Shown here piece by piece: positions 26,980 through 34,309 of a DNA stretch of 38,070 bases. The DNA lies in contig JAGVNC010000092.1 of the NCBI GenBank assembly GCA_020053475.1, positions 1 through 38,070 on the forward strand, in the 5' to 3' direction. Every line of letters starts with the position of its first letter. Position 1 is the stretch's first letter. Under the pieces are notes generated by a model that saw only the letters and a list, made by a program, of their open reading frames with translations, was not told where the DNA came from and searched no databases. This DNA is from Candidatus Omnitrophota bacterium. Lineage in GTDB: Bacteria; Omnitrophota; Gorgyraeia; Zapsychrales; Zapsychraceae. Both the position numbers and the translations under genes were made by a program.

Positions 26980-28147
26980 AATGGCCCAACATGTGAACGA
27001 CAGCAAAAACGTCTCTAAAAAGGCGGGCTATAAAGTGCCTTTTGGGACGGTTTCGGTGACTCTAAAGGCCCGCCAGCTGATCAATCAGGCATTGGATTCA
27101 GGATGGGTGACGCGCGGGAAATATGTCGCACAGTTCGAAGAAAAATTTGCCGCGATTTTTGGCGTTAAGCATGCCGTCGCGGTTTCCTCCGGGACAGACG
27201 CGGATGCGCTGGCCTGCGCGACGTTGTATGATTTTGGCGCCAAGCGCGGGGATGAAATCATTGTCCCGGCGCTGACGTTTGTCGCAACCGGGAATAGTGT
27301 TTTACAGGCAGGCTTTAAACCAGTTTTTGTTGACGTCAAACGCGAAACGTTAAATATCGATCCGGATCAAATTGAAAAGGCCATCACCTCCAAAACGCGT
27401 GCCATCCTGCCGGTCCATTTGATGGGCAAGCCGGCGGCGATGGACAAGATTACAGCAATCGCGAAAAAACATCAGTTGTTTATTATTGAAGATGCCGCCG
27501 AAGCGCACGGCGCCCGGTTGAACGGCAAAAAGGTCGGCACATTCGGGGCCATGGCCGCGTTTAGCCTTTATGCCGCGCACATCATCACCACCATTGAAGG
27601 CGGGATGGTCATTACTGACAATGCTCAAATGGCCGACGTGTTACGGAGCCTGCGCAATCATGGGATCGAAGGAAAATTCTCATTTCAGCGCATCGGGTTT
27701 TCGGCCAAAATGAATGAGATTGAGGCAGCGGTGGGGTTGGGCAATATCGAAATTTTTGAAACAATTTTGGAAAAGCGCCGGCGCAATTTGTTGTATCTCA
27801 TCGAGAAATTTAAAGAATTTGAAAGATTTTTTATCACGATTAAGGAAGAAAAAGGCGAGAAAATCGGGCCGCATGCGTTCTCGATGATTGTGCGTGAAAA
27901 AGCCGGATTTACCAAAGACGAGTTTACTCATTATCTTTTAGACAAAGGCGTCGATTCCCGCAATTTATTTTATTCCATTCCCACCCAATGTCCGTCATAT
28001 GCGTTTTTGGGACATAAACTCGGCGATTTTCCGGAAGCGGAATTTTGTTCGGACCACGGGATCCACACAGGAATCCATCAGGACATCGAATTGGATCAGC
28101 TCGACCACATGGTCGCGGCTGTTAAAGAATTTTTAACAAAAAAATAA
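26972..28147 (+). CDS. DegT/DnrJ/EryC1-family PLP protein with His in place of the catalytic Lys
   Basis: A 391-residue fold-type I PLP protein. It shows VSSGTDADALA for phosphate binding, IIEDAAEAHGA with the PLP-ring Asp, and the C-terminal HTGIHQDIELDQLD. At the Schiff-base position the sequence reads SLYAAHIITTIEGGM, with His203 where aminotransferases have Lys in S-F-x-x-T-K. The 3-dehydratases ColD and E1/RfbH carry His at this position, so this may remove a hydroxyl from a 4-keto sugar rather than aminate it. The other DegT protein in the window (34310) keeps Lys. No E1-type 2Fe-2S Cys motif is obvious, which favours a ColD-like mode if active. Confidence 0.88.
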   Translation: MSKMAQHVNDSKNVSKKAGYKVPFGTVSVTLKARQLINQALDSGWVTRGKYVAQFEEKFAAIFGVKHAVAVSSGTDADALACATLYDFGAKRGDEIIVPALTFVATGNSVLQAGFKPVFVDVKRETLNIDPDQIEKAITSKTRAILPVHLMGKPAAMDKITAIAKKHQLFIIEDAAEAHGARLNGKKVGTFGAMAAFSLYAAHIITTIEGGMVITDNAQMADVLRSLRNHGIEGKFSFQRIGFSAKMNEIEAAVGLGNIEIFETILEKRRRNLLYLIEKFKEFERFFITIKEEKGEKIGPHAFSMIVREKAGFTKDEFTHYLLDKGVDSRNLFYSIPTQCPSYAFLGHKLGDFPEAEFCSDHGIHTGIHQDIELDQLDHMVAAVKEFLTKK

Positions 28148-28148
28148 C

Positions 28149-28526
28149 ATGCCAGTCTTGATCAAACAACCGACTCAAGTCAAAGCTGCCGGCAACAAGC
28201 CAAAGATTATTCAGGAGTACATTGGTCGGGTCAATTCCAAAACAACCGATGTCAGCATTGCCCATATGACAAGTCCCGGCGGATGGGGCGAACCTGGGCA
28301 GACACCTCAGTTCGATGAATACACCGTTGTTCTCAAAGGTTTTTTACGTGTCGACCATCAAGGTGGGACATTTGATGTGAAGGCGGGACAAGCCGTGTTG
28401 GCCCGCAAAGGGGAATGGGTGCAGTATTCGACCCCTCAAGGAGCCGAATATATTGCCGTCTGTGTTCCCGCTTTTTCCCCTGACACTGTGCATCGGGATA
28501 ATGCAAATCCTAAAGCGCTTGGATAA
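28149..28526 (+). CDS. cupin domain protein
   Basis: A 125-residue single-domain protein with a cupin barrel: GEPGQTPQFDEYTVVLKGFLRV, then FDVKAGQAVLARKGEWVQYS and YIAVCVPAFSPDTVHRD. It resembles small EutQ-like or AraC-type cupins. The first cupin motif has Gln-x-x-Glu rather than a clear His-x-His metal set, so metal binding is uncertain. It starts one base after the DegT-like stop and precedes the NSS transporter by ten bases. It could be a sugar isomerase/epimerase-like accessory or a small-molecule sensor; neither is proven. Confidence 0.8.
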   Translation: MPVLIKQPTQVKAAGNKPKIIQEYIGRVNSKTTDVSIAHMTSPGGWGEPGQTPQFDEYTVVLKGFLRVDHQGGTFDVKAGQAVLARKGEWVQYSTPQGAEYIAVCVPAFSPDTVHRDNANPKALG

Positions 28527-28535
28527 GGAGAACCT

Positions 28536-30122
28536 ATGACACAAAATAAACAACGGGACACTTGGGGCACGCGGTTAGGCATTATTATGGCCGTGGCGGG
28601 CTCGGCGATCGGGTTGGGGAATTTTTTACGATTTCCGGCCAAGGCCGTTGAAAACGGCGGCGGCGCATTTCTCATCCCTTATTTTGTTTCACTGTTGGTC
28701 TTAGGCATCCCTTTGATGTGGATTGAGTGGACATTGGGCCGTTACGGCGGGGGATTTGGCCACGGGACAGCCCCGGGGATTTTCCACAGCATTTGCCAGA
28801 AGAACCGGTTCATCAAATATTTCGGCGTTATCGGCATCTTCGGGCCGCTGGTGATTTTTATTTATTACACCTACATCGAATCGTGGGCGTTAGGGTATAG
28901 TTTTTTTGCTTTATTCGGCAAGATTCAGGCGCTCGGCGATCAAGGGGCTATGAAAAGTTTCTTAACAGGATACCAGGGGCTGGAAAATAATCAGTATTTT
29001 AACGGGTTAGGCTGGGCGTATTTGTTTTTTCTGGTTACGTTTGGATTGAATATGGGGGTGATTTATTACGGGATTAAAGGCGGGATTGAGAAGTTATGCA
29101 AAATTGCCATGCCGTTATTATTTTTGTGCGGTATCGTCTTGTTGATCAGGGTCATCACGTTAGGCGCTCCTGACCCTGCGCGGCCGGAGTGGAACGTCAG
29201 TAACGGGTTTGGATTTTTGTGGAACCCGGATTTTTCGAAATTAACATCCGCCAAAGTATGGCTGGAGGCGGCCGGCCAGATTTTATTTACGTTAAGTGTT
29301 GGGATCGGCGTTATTTTAACGTATGCCAGTTATTTGAAAAAAGGCGATGATGTCGTTTTGTCGGGGTTAACAGCGGCCGCAACCAATGAAGTGGCTGAGG
29401 TTATTTTAGGGGGGAGCATTATAATCCCTGCTGCCTTTATCTTTTTTGGCCCTCAAGACATTCAAACAATTGCGGCAGGAGGAACGTTTAATTTAGGGTA
29501 TGTCACGATGCCTCTTGTGTTGAATCATTTGCCCTGGGCGGAAATTTTCAGTTTCGCCTGGTTTTTCTTACTGTTTTTGGCCGGCATCACATCATCGGTA
29601 TCGTTGGCTCAGCCGGCGATTGCTTTCTTAGAAGATGAATTTAACATCAGCCGCCAAAGATCGGTTTTGATTTTCGGTATCGTTTCGTTTATGTTGTGCC
29701 AGCCGGGGATTTTCTTTTTAGGCAAAGGCGTCGTGGACGAGTTGGATTTTTGGGGAGGGACGTTTTTCTTGGTCCTTTTCGCCACGATTGAAGCCGTTTT
29801 GTTCAGCTGGGTCTTTGGGTTAGAAAAGGCGTGGGATGAAATCCATCACGGCGCCGACATGCGTGTCCCTGGGATCTACAAATTCATCATCAAATATGTG
29901 ACGCCGCTGTTTTTGTTTTTCATCTTAGGCATGTGGTTGTGGCAGGAATGGATCCCGATTATCTTCATGGAGAATGTGCCCTTAGAAAATCAGCCGTATA
30001 TTCTTGCCACACGCGCGGGCTTGGTGGTTCTCATGATCGTACTTGTCGTCCTGGTTAATATCGCCTGGCGCAGGAAAGAAACCTGCCTACCGGCAGGCAG
30101 GGAGAAGCTCGTATGCGACTAG
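28536..30122 (+). CDS. sodium-dependent transporter, NSS/SNF family
   Basis: A 528-residue, roughly 12-helix Na+-coupled symporter, likely for an amino acid. The family start TWGTRLGIIMAVAGSAIGLGNFLRFP contains the unwound first helix that binds sodium and substrate. IPLMWIEWTLGRYGG and the later LFLAGITSSVSLAQP are also typical. AAGGAG precedes the ATG. The last residues, TCLPAGREKLVCD, come from a GC-rich palindromic repeat and lie outside the fold. A 32-residue MetS-like gene overlaps its end, as seen for MetP/MetS-type NSS transporters. Confidence 0.93.
   Translation: MTQNKQRDTWGTRLGIIMAVAGSAIGLGNFLRFPAKAVENGGGAFLIPYFVSLLVLGIPLMWIEWTLGRYGGGFGHGTAPGIFHSICQKNRFIKYFGVIGIFGPLVIFIYYTYIESWALGYSFFALFGKIQALGDQGAMKSFLTGYQGLENNQYFNGLGWAYLFFLVTFGLNMGVIYYGIKGGIEKLCKIAMPLLFLCGIVLLIRVITLGAPDPARPEWNVSNGFGFLWNPDFSKLTSAKVWLEAAGQILFTLSVGIGVILTYASYLKKGDDVVLSGLTAAATNEVAEVILGGSIIIPAAFIFFGPQDIQTIAAGGTFNLGYVTMPLVLNHLPWAEIFSFAWFFLLFLAGITSSVSLAQPAIAFLEDEFNISRQRSVLIFGIVSFMLCQPGIFFLGKGVVDELDFWGGTFFLVLFATIEAVLFSWVFGLEKAWDEIHHGADMRVPGIYKFIIKYVTPLFLFFILGMWLWQEWIPIIFMENVPLENQPYILATRAGLVVLMIVLVVLVNIAWRRKETCLPAGREKLVCD
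30082..30102 (+). repeat. GGCAGG palindrome at the transporter 3' end
   Basis: CCTGCC (30082-30087) pairs with GGCAGG (30092-30097) around TACC and continues GCAGGG. It encodes CLPAGR in frame. Its tail, GGGAG at 30100-30104, is the likely ribosome binding site for the small gene at 30113. The core matches the element at 5454. Confidence 0.8.
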
Positions 30123-30211
30123 AAGGATGGATATTCCTGATTATTTCTTGGGGATTTATTTTATCCCTGGCGATCTTCTGTTTTCAAAAAGTTTTATCCA
30201 AAAAACAATAA
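30113..30211 (+). CDS. MetS-like NSS transporter small subunit
   Basis: A 32-residue peptide with one hydrophobic helix (GWIFLIISWGFILSLAIFCF) and a basic end, KVLSKKQ. Tiny single-span proteins of this kind follow NSS transporters in many bacteria; MetS is needed with MetP for methionine/alanine uptake in Corynebacterium. It overlaps the transporter gene by 10 bases and has GGGAG seven bases upstream, supplied by the palindromic repeat. The call rests on size, topology and position. Confidence 0.72.
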   Translation: MRLEGWIFLIISWGFILSLAIFCFQKVLSKKQ

Positions 30212-30242
30212 ACCCGCCGTTGAGCGTGAATAGGAACGTGGT

Positions 30243-30902
30243 GTGGACATATTGCATTTTCTTTTTGATTTTCTGCTGCATATTGACGAGCATCTGAATG
30301 TCATTATCGAGCAATTTGGGTTGTGGACGTATTTGATCCTCTTTTTGATTATCTTTTGCGAAACAGGATTGGTCGTCACGCCTTTTTTACCGGGAGATTC
30401 GCTTTTGTTTGCCGTTGGCGCATTGGCGGTCACAACGTCGTTGGATGTGGGTGTTTTGATCGTTATCCTGGTCCTCGCCGCGGTCATCGGCGATAGTGTT
30501 AACTATGCCATCGGCCATTTTTTAGGCCCTAAGGCGTTTCAAGATCCTAACTCGCGCATCTTTAAACAAGAATATTTAGAGCGCACGCAGCGATTTTATG
30601 AAAAATACGGTGCCAAAACGATTGTTCTGGCACGTTTTGTGCCGATCGTGCGTACATTTGCGCCGTTTGTGGCTGGTGTGGGAAAGATGCACTATCTGAA
30701 ATTTATTACGTATAATATAAGCGGAGGGAGTTTGTGGGTCGTTCTCTTAGTTTTGGCCGGGTATTTTTTTGGGAATATCCCGGTGATCAAAGAAAATTTC
30801 GAAATCGCGATTTTGGCGATTATTGTTTTATCGATCCTACCGGGGATCATTGAAATTTGGAAGCACAAATTTTTCCAGAGTCATCCTAAGGGACAGGCTT
30901 AA
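30243..30902 (+). CDS. DedA family membrane protein
   Basis: A 219-residue integral membrane protein of the DedA/VTT group, whose members act in undecaprenyl-phosphate or phospholipid flipping and membrane homeostasis. Conserved features are [19 protein letters not shown] (38-56), [18 protein letters not shown] (82-99) and [16 protein letters not shown] (130-145) with its essential-type Arg residues. Several hydrophobic helices follow. It starts at a GTG preceded by AGGAA. A role in recycling the lipid carrier for the surrounding glycan genes is plausible but not shown. Confidence 0.92.
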   Translation: MDILHFLFDFLLHIDEHLNVIIEQFGLWTYLILFLIIFCETGLVVTPFLPGDSLLFAVGALAVTTSLDVGVLIVILVLAAVIGDSVNYAIGHFLGPKAFQDPNSRIFKQEYLERTQRFYEKYGAKTIVLARFVPIVRTFAPFVAGVGKMHYLKFITYNISGGSLWVVLLVLAGYFFGNIPVIKENFEIAILAIIVLSILPGIIEIWKHKFFQSHPKGQA

Positions 30903-30924
30903 TCAGGGGCGGATTTTTAAGACC

Positions 30925-31170
30925 ATGATTATTATCAATAAAAGGAAGTTATGCGTTGTTTTTGTGATCACCGCTGTATTTTGGCTTCATGCCGCCCCGG
31001 GATGGCCGGCTTTTGGGACGGATGAAAGTGTCGGGAGCAGCCGCCAGAAGAATACTCAAGAGAAGGGGTTTTTTCGTAATCTGAAAGATAAAATCACAAC
31101 GTTAGGAAAATCTCCGGGAGAAAGAAAGAGGATTATCGGCCAGAAAGATCGCCAACGAAAGAATGCGTAG
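30925..31170 (+). CDS. secreted basic protein, apparently truncated by an amber codon
   Basis: An 81-residue protein not recognised from any family. A signal peptide (about 1-30, ending near GWPAFG) precedes a Lys/Arg/Gln-rich segment that ends at TAG (31168-31170). The same frame stays open for 40 more codons to TAA at 31291-31293 with the same composition (for example IGQRNQQLEHDRALQEKKEK), so the original protein was probably about 120 residues. A nonsense change from a sense codon such as CAG or AAG is the simplest reading. AGGGG at 30905 serves as a ribosome binding site. Confidence 0.6.
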   Translation: MIIINKRKLCVVFVITAVFWLHAAPGWPAFGTDESVGSSRQKNTQEKGFFRNLKDKITTLGKSPGERKRIIGQKDRQRKNA

Positions 31171-31317
31171 CGGCAAAAAGAAATCGGCCAGCGTAATCAG
31201 CAACTGGAGCACGATCGTGCTTTGCAGGAAAAGAAAGAAAAACAGAGGACTCAGAAAATAAAGAAACAACGAGCGCGGTATAAAAATAGGTAAAGGGCGT
31301 AGGTTTTGGAAGCGAGT

Positions 31318-31342
31318 ATGGTTATTTCCAATGACCATTTTT
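31318..31342 (+). terminator. terminator-like hairpin directly before tRNA-Ala
   Basis: A 9-base-pair stem (31318-31326 with 31330-31338, including one G-U pair) has a 3-base loop and leads into five T residues ending at 31342. The tRNA begins at the next base. The stem is A/T-rich, so termination would be weak; it could instead be a processing guide. Confidence 0.4.
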
Positions 31343-31418
31343 GGGCCGGTAGTTCAGTTGGTAGAACGCTTCGTTCGCAATGAAGAGGTCAGGAGTTCGA
31401 CTCTCCTCCGGTCCACCA
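31343..31418 (+). tRNA. tRNA-Ala(CGC)
   Basis: A complete 76-base cloverleaf. The acceptor stem GGGCCGG pairs with CCGGTCC and contains G3-U70, the identity element for alanyl-tRNA synthetase. The D stem is GTTC/GAAC. The anticodon stem-loop has loop TTCGCAA with anticodon CGC at 31376-31378, reading GCG. The T stem is AGGAG/CTCCT with loop TTCGACT. The discriminator is A and the CCA end is encoded. Confidence 0.97.
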
Positions 31419-31576
31419 GAATTTGAAGAATGTAGGCAGGAGACCCGAAGTGGAATTTTTATAACAGAATGCGGTCCAAGAAGGCGTTTTGATTTCCGAT
31501 AATCCGGAAGACAATGAATCGGCCGGGAATGCAGTCGTTGGAGCAACACAAGACGTCGTTTCGGAGAGAAATTCCC

Positions 31577-32050
31577 ATGAAGCCCAAACAAATAGCCTTG
31601 GCTAAAATCATTCAATCGCTAGGAGTGATCGGATGGCTCTTTATCGCGTCACTAGGCCACGCCACTCCTCCTTTAGAGATGGATTTAGCCTATGATCAGG
31701 CGAAAGGCACATTAGACGTTCGGTTCGTGCACCCATCGACCAATCGCAATAAGCATTTTATTCGACGGATCGAGGTTATAAAGAATAACGAAGAGCCTAC
31801 AAAATATTTTTACGGCTTTCAGCCCGCGGCGCGGGAATTTACTTATACCTACGATCTCAAGGCCGGACCTCAAGACATCATTACGGTGAAGGCCCATTGT
31901 GAAGAAGGCGGAACTAAGGAAGCGACATTAGTGATTCCCCTGGAGGAGGATCCAGTTCAGCAAGAGCCGCCGGCACCTACTCCCGAGGAACCCTTGGAGC
32001 TTGAACCAAAGGACGGAGGAATGTCTGATGCAGCTCCTTCTTCCCCCTAA
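31577..32050 (+). CDS. secreted beta-sandwich-like protein of unknown function
   Basis: A 157-residue exported protein. The signal peptide (about 1-28) ends SLGHA. The mature part, LEMDLAYDQAKGTLDVRFVHPSTNRNKHFIRR, alternates short strands in the manner of small periplasmic Ig-like or SoxZ/desulfoferrodoxin-like sandwich domains that contain KHxI and VxAxC strings. The C terminus after about residue 120 is Pro/Glu-rich and disordered. The ATG at 31577 is chosen for GGAGAG just upstream and the immediate signal peptide; an ATG at 31514 would place 21 residues before it. The function is unknown. Confidence 0.65.
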   Translation: MKPKQIALAKIIQSLGVIGWLFIASLGHATPPLEMDLAYDQAKGTLDVRFVHPSTNRNKHFIRRIEVIKNNEEPTKYFYGFQPAAREFTYTYDLKAGPQDIITVKAHCEEGGTKEATLVIPLEEDPVQQEPPAPTPEEPLELEPKDGGMSDAAPSSP

Positions 32051-32059
32051 TTTTAGAAA

Positions 32060-33136
32060 ATGAAAAAACCAAGTCGTTTCAACCATCATTTATACGCTGT
32101 TGTTCTCGTCGGTGGATCCGGGACAAGATTTTGGCCCTTGAGCCGTTGGGCGCATCCTAAACAGTTTTTGAAACTGACGAGTTCGCTGACGTTATTCGAA
32201 GAAACCCTTAAGCGCCTCAACGGGGTGGTTCGGCCATCGCACATTTACATTGTCACCAACGTTAAGCATGAACGCAAAATTAAACAGTTGGCCGCCGGAT
32301 TTCATGTGTCTTCGTCGAACGTTTTGTTGGAGCCGTCCGGTAAAAATACCGCACCGGCCGCCATTTGGGCCGCATTGAGGATTGCAGCCGTCGATCCGCA
32401 CGCGACGATGGTCATCCTTCCGTCGGACCATTTGATCAAGCACCCGGCAAATTTTGTTAAAGCGCTGGGGAACGCAGTTGATTTGGCCGGACGTGATTAT
32501 TTAGTGACATTTGGGATTCCTCCGACGCGTCCTGAGACGGGGTATGGATATGTGAAGACGGCCGTCCGCAAAGACCAAGGAACAAAATTTTTTAAAGTGG
32601 TCCGTTTCATCGAAAAGCCAGTGCTTGCCAAGGCTAAACAATTCTGCCGAGAGAAAAATTACTTATGGAATAGCGGAATGTTTGTGTGGAAAGTAACAAC
32701 ATTTCTCATCGAGGCGCAGAGATATTTGCCGCGTGTTTACGGGCTCCTGAACCGCCACGCACGCGGTCCAGGGTTTCGACAGATGTGGGCAAAATTGCCG
32801 TCGATTTCCGTTGATTGTGGGATCCTGGAAAAGGCGCACAACGTCGCGGCTGTGGACGCTCAAAACATCGGTTGGTCGGATGTGGGCAGCTGGCAGGCGT
32901 TGGCGGAAGCGTTGTCCAACGATTCTTTGGGGAATCATTGCCGAGGGGATGTTGTGACTCTCAATTGTGCTAAAACGTTTGTGTGGGGCGATCATAAATT
33001 GATCGCCGCCATAGGCCTCAAAGATACGGTCATTATCGATACTCCCGACGCTCTTTTGGTCTGCGCCAAAGAGCAATCGCAACAGGTGAGAAGGATTGTG
33101 GCGCACTTGACCCGCAGCCAGCGCCGTGAGGTTTAA
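32060..33136 (+). CDS. manC: mannose-1-phosphate guanylyltransferase
   Basis: A 358-residue enzyme that makes GDP-mannose from GTP and mannose 1-phosphate. The signature VGGSGTRFWPLSRWAHPKQF spans 17-36. EPSGKNTAPAAIWAAL, PSDHLI, PETGYGYVKT, FIEKP and NSGMFVWK follow in the family order, and NIGWSDVGSW lies near the end. It lacks the C-terminal phosphomannose isomerase domain of the bifunctional 470-residue enzymes. The GDP-mannose could serve the GT87-like enzyme through a lipid carrier, or supply GDP-deoxysugar synthesis. Confidence 0.95.
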   Translation: MKKPSRFNHHLYAVVLVGGSGTRFWPLSRWAHPKQFLKLTSSLTLFEETLKRLNGVVRPSHIYIVTNVKHERKIKQLAAGFHVSSSNVLLEPSGKNTAPAAIWAALRIAAVDPHATMVILPSDHLIKHPANFVKALGNAVDLAGRDYLVTFGIPPTRPETGYGYVKTAVRKDQGTKFFKVVRFIEKPVLAKAKQFCREKNYLWNSGMFVWKVTTFLIEAQRYLPRVYGLLNRHARGPGFRQMWAKLPSISVDCGILEKAHNVAAVDAQNIGWSDVGSWQALAEALSNDSLGNHCRGDVVTLNCAKTFVWGDHKLIAAIGLKDTVIIDTPDALLVCAKEQSQQVRRIVAHLTRSQRREV

Positions 33137-33137
33137 T

Positions 33138-34259
33138 GTGCCGGCCCCGTCGAATTTCCATCCTAAAAAAGTTCTAATCATTAATATCTTCGGGATCGGG
33201 GATGTCCTATTTACGACCCCGCTGATCCGTAATCTTAAACTGCAATTTCCTGACATTGCCGTCGGCTACATCTGCAATCGTCGCACCGCTGTGATGTTGG
33301 GGTCTTATTCCGACATTTCCCGACTTTTTGTTTACGAGCGCGACGAATTTGTTGCCGTCGGCCAAAAATCCCGCTGGCAATATGTTGTGAAAGTCAGCAA
33401 TTTGATCAACGAAATCCGTGCCCAGCACTATGATACGGTTATTGATGTTTCATTAAGTCGTTTTATGGGGTTCATTAGCTGGGCCGCGGGGATCAAAACG
33501 CGGACCGGTTTTAATTATAAGAACAGAGGATTTTTGTTGAACGATCCGTTGCTTTTGAAAGGTTACGAAGAGAGGCATGTCGTTGAGTATTATTTGGAAT
33601 TGCTAACACATTTAGGGGTCAATATCCGTTCGCGCGAATTGGAAATCGCCATTTCAGGCCAGGACACAGATTGGGCGGATCACTTCTTTAGCGAAAATAA
33701 GATACGCCACGACCGCCCGGTGATTGCGGTCGTCCCCGGAGGCGGAAGCAGCTGGGGGGCTGATGCAAAATACAAGCAGTGGGGGGCCGCTTCTTACGCA
33801 AAATTAGCCGATAAAATGGTTGAAAAATTCGGGGCACAGATTATACTGATGGGTGATACAAAAGACATGGATTTGGCATGTCTCGTCGCTGAGCAGATGA
33901 CGAAAAAGCCTTTGTCTGTTTGCGGGCAAACGTCGCTAACGCAGTTTGCGGCCATGGCCAAACAGTGTACATTGGTCGTCCTGAATGACGGCGGGCCGTT
34001 GCATGTCGCGGTCGCCGCCAAGGCCAAAACCGTGTCGATTTTTGGGCCTGTGGACGAACGGGTGTACGGCCCTTACCCCTCCGGTCAACACGAAGTGGTC
34101 ACCAAAGATCTCCCTTGCCGTCCTTGTTACCGGCGGTTTCGTCGGGCAGAGTGTGAGCATGTCAGTTGTTTGCAGGCGATCACGGTAGAGGAAGTATTGG
34201 AGAAAGTGGAAAAATTATTGGATGGATGGTCGCCAGTCGCCAGTGTTACAGATCATTAA
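33138..34259 (+). CDS. glycosyltransferase family 9 (heptosyltransferase-like)
   Basis: A 373-residue GT9 enzyme of the LPS heptosyltransferase type. IINIFGIGDVLFTTPLIRNL opens the N-terminal domain. VVPGGGSSWGADAKYKQW is the typical phosphate-binding loop, and LVVLNDGGPLHVAVAAKAKTVSIFGP the donor-binding region. A GTG at 33138 preceded by GAGG is favoured over a GTG at 33126 that overlaps manC. The last residues, WSPVASVTDH, are encoded by a heptamer repeat and lie beyond the normal end. Together with the heptose kinase- and HddC-like genes it supports a heptose-containing surface glycan. Confidence 0.9.
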   Translation: MPAPSNFHPKKVLIINIFGIGDVLFTTPLIRNLKLQFPDIAVGYICNRRTAVMLGSYSDISRLFVYERDEFVAVGQKSRWQYVVKVSNLINEIRAQHYDTVIDVSLSRFMGFISWAAGIKTRTGFNYKNRGFLLNDPLLLKGYEERHVVEYYLELLTHLGVNIRSRELEIAISGQDTDWADHFFSENKIRHDRPVIAVVPGGGSSWGADAKYKQWGAASYAKLADKMVEKFGAQIILMGDTKDMDLACLVAEQMTKKPLSVCGQTSLTQFAAMAKQCTLVVLNDGGPLHVAVAAKAKTVSIFGPVDERVYGPYPSGQHEVVTKDLPCRPCYRRFRRAECEHVSCLQAITVEEVLEKVEKLLDGWSPVASVTDH

Positions 34260-34291
34260 AAGTTTACAACTGGTCACTGGTAACTGGTGAC
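34228..34291 (+). repeat. heptamer inverted-repeat element overlapping the GT9 gene end
   Basis: Left 7-mers GGTCGCC, AGTCGCC and AGTGTTA (34228-34248) lie inside the glycosyltransferase coding region. Right 7-mers CTGGTCA, CTGGTAA and CTGGTGA (34270-34290) follow the stop codon. The two arms are complementary with mismatches. The next gene's ribosome binding site starts seven bases later. Confidence 0.85.
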
Positions 34292-34309
34292 TTTACAAAA
34301 GGATTTTTC

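Noticed and set aside
31168-31170. Amber codon as pyrrolysine or genetic-code change
   Set aside because: Several other genes in the window end normally at TAG, and no recoding signal or pyrrolysine gene is visible. A nonsense mutation is simpler.
34166-34309. Longer start of the second DegT gene within the GT9 gene
   Set aside because: The extra 48 residues overlap a conserved gene and repeat, while the ATG at 34310 has a good ribosome binding site and the family's usual N terminus.
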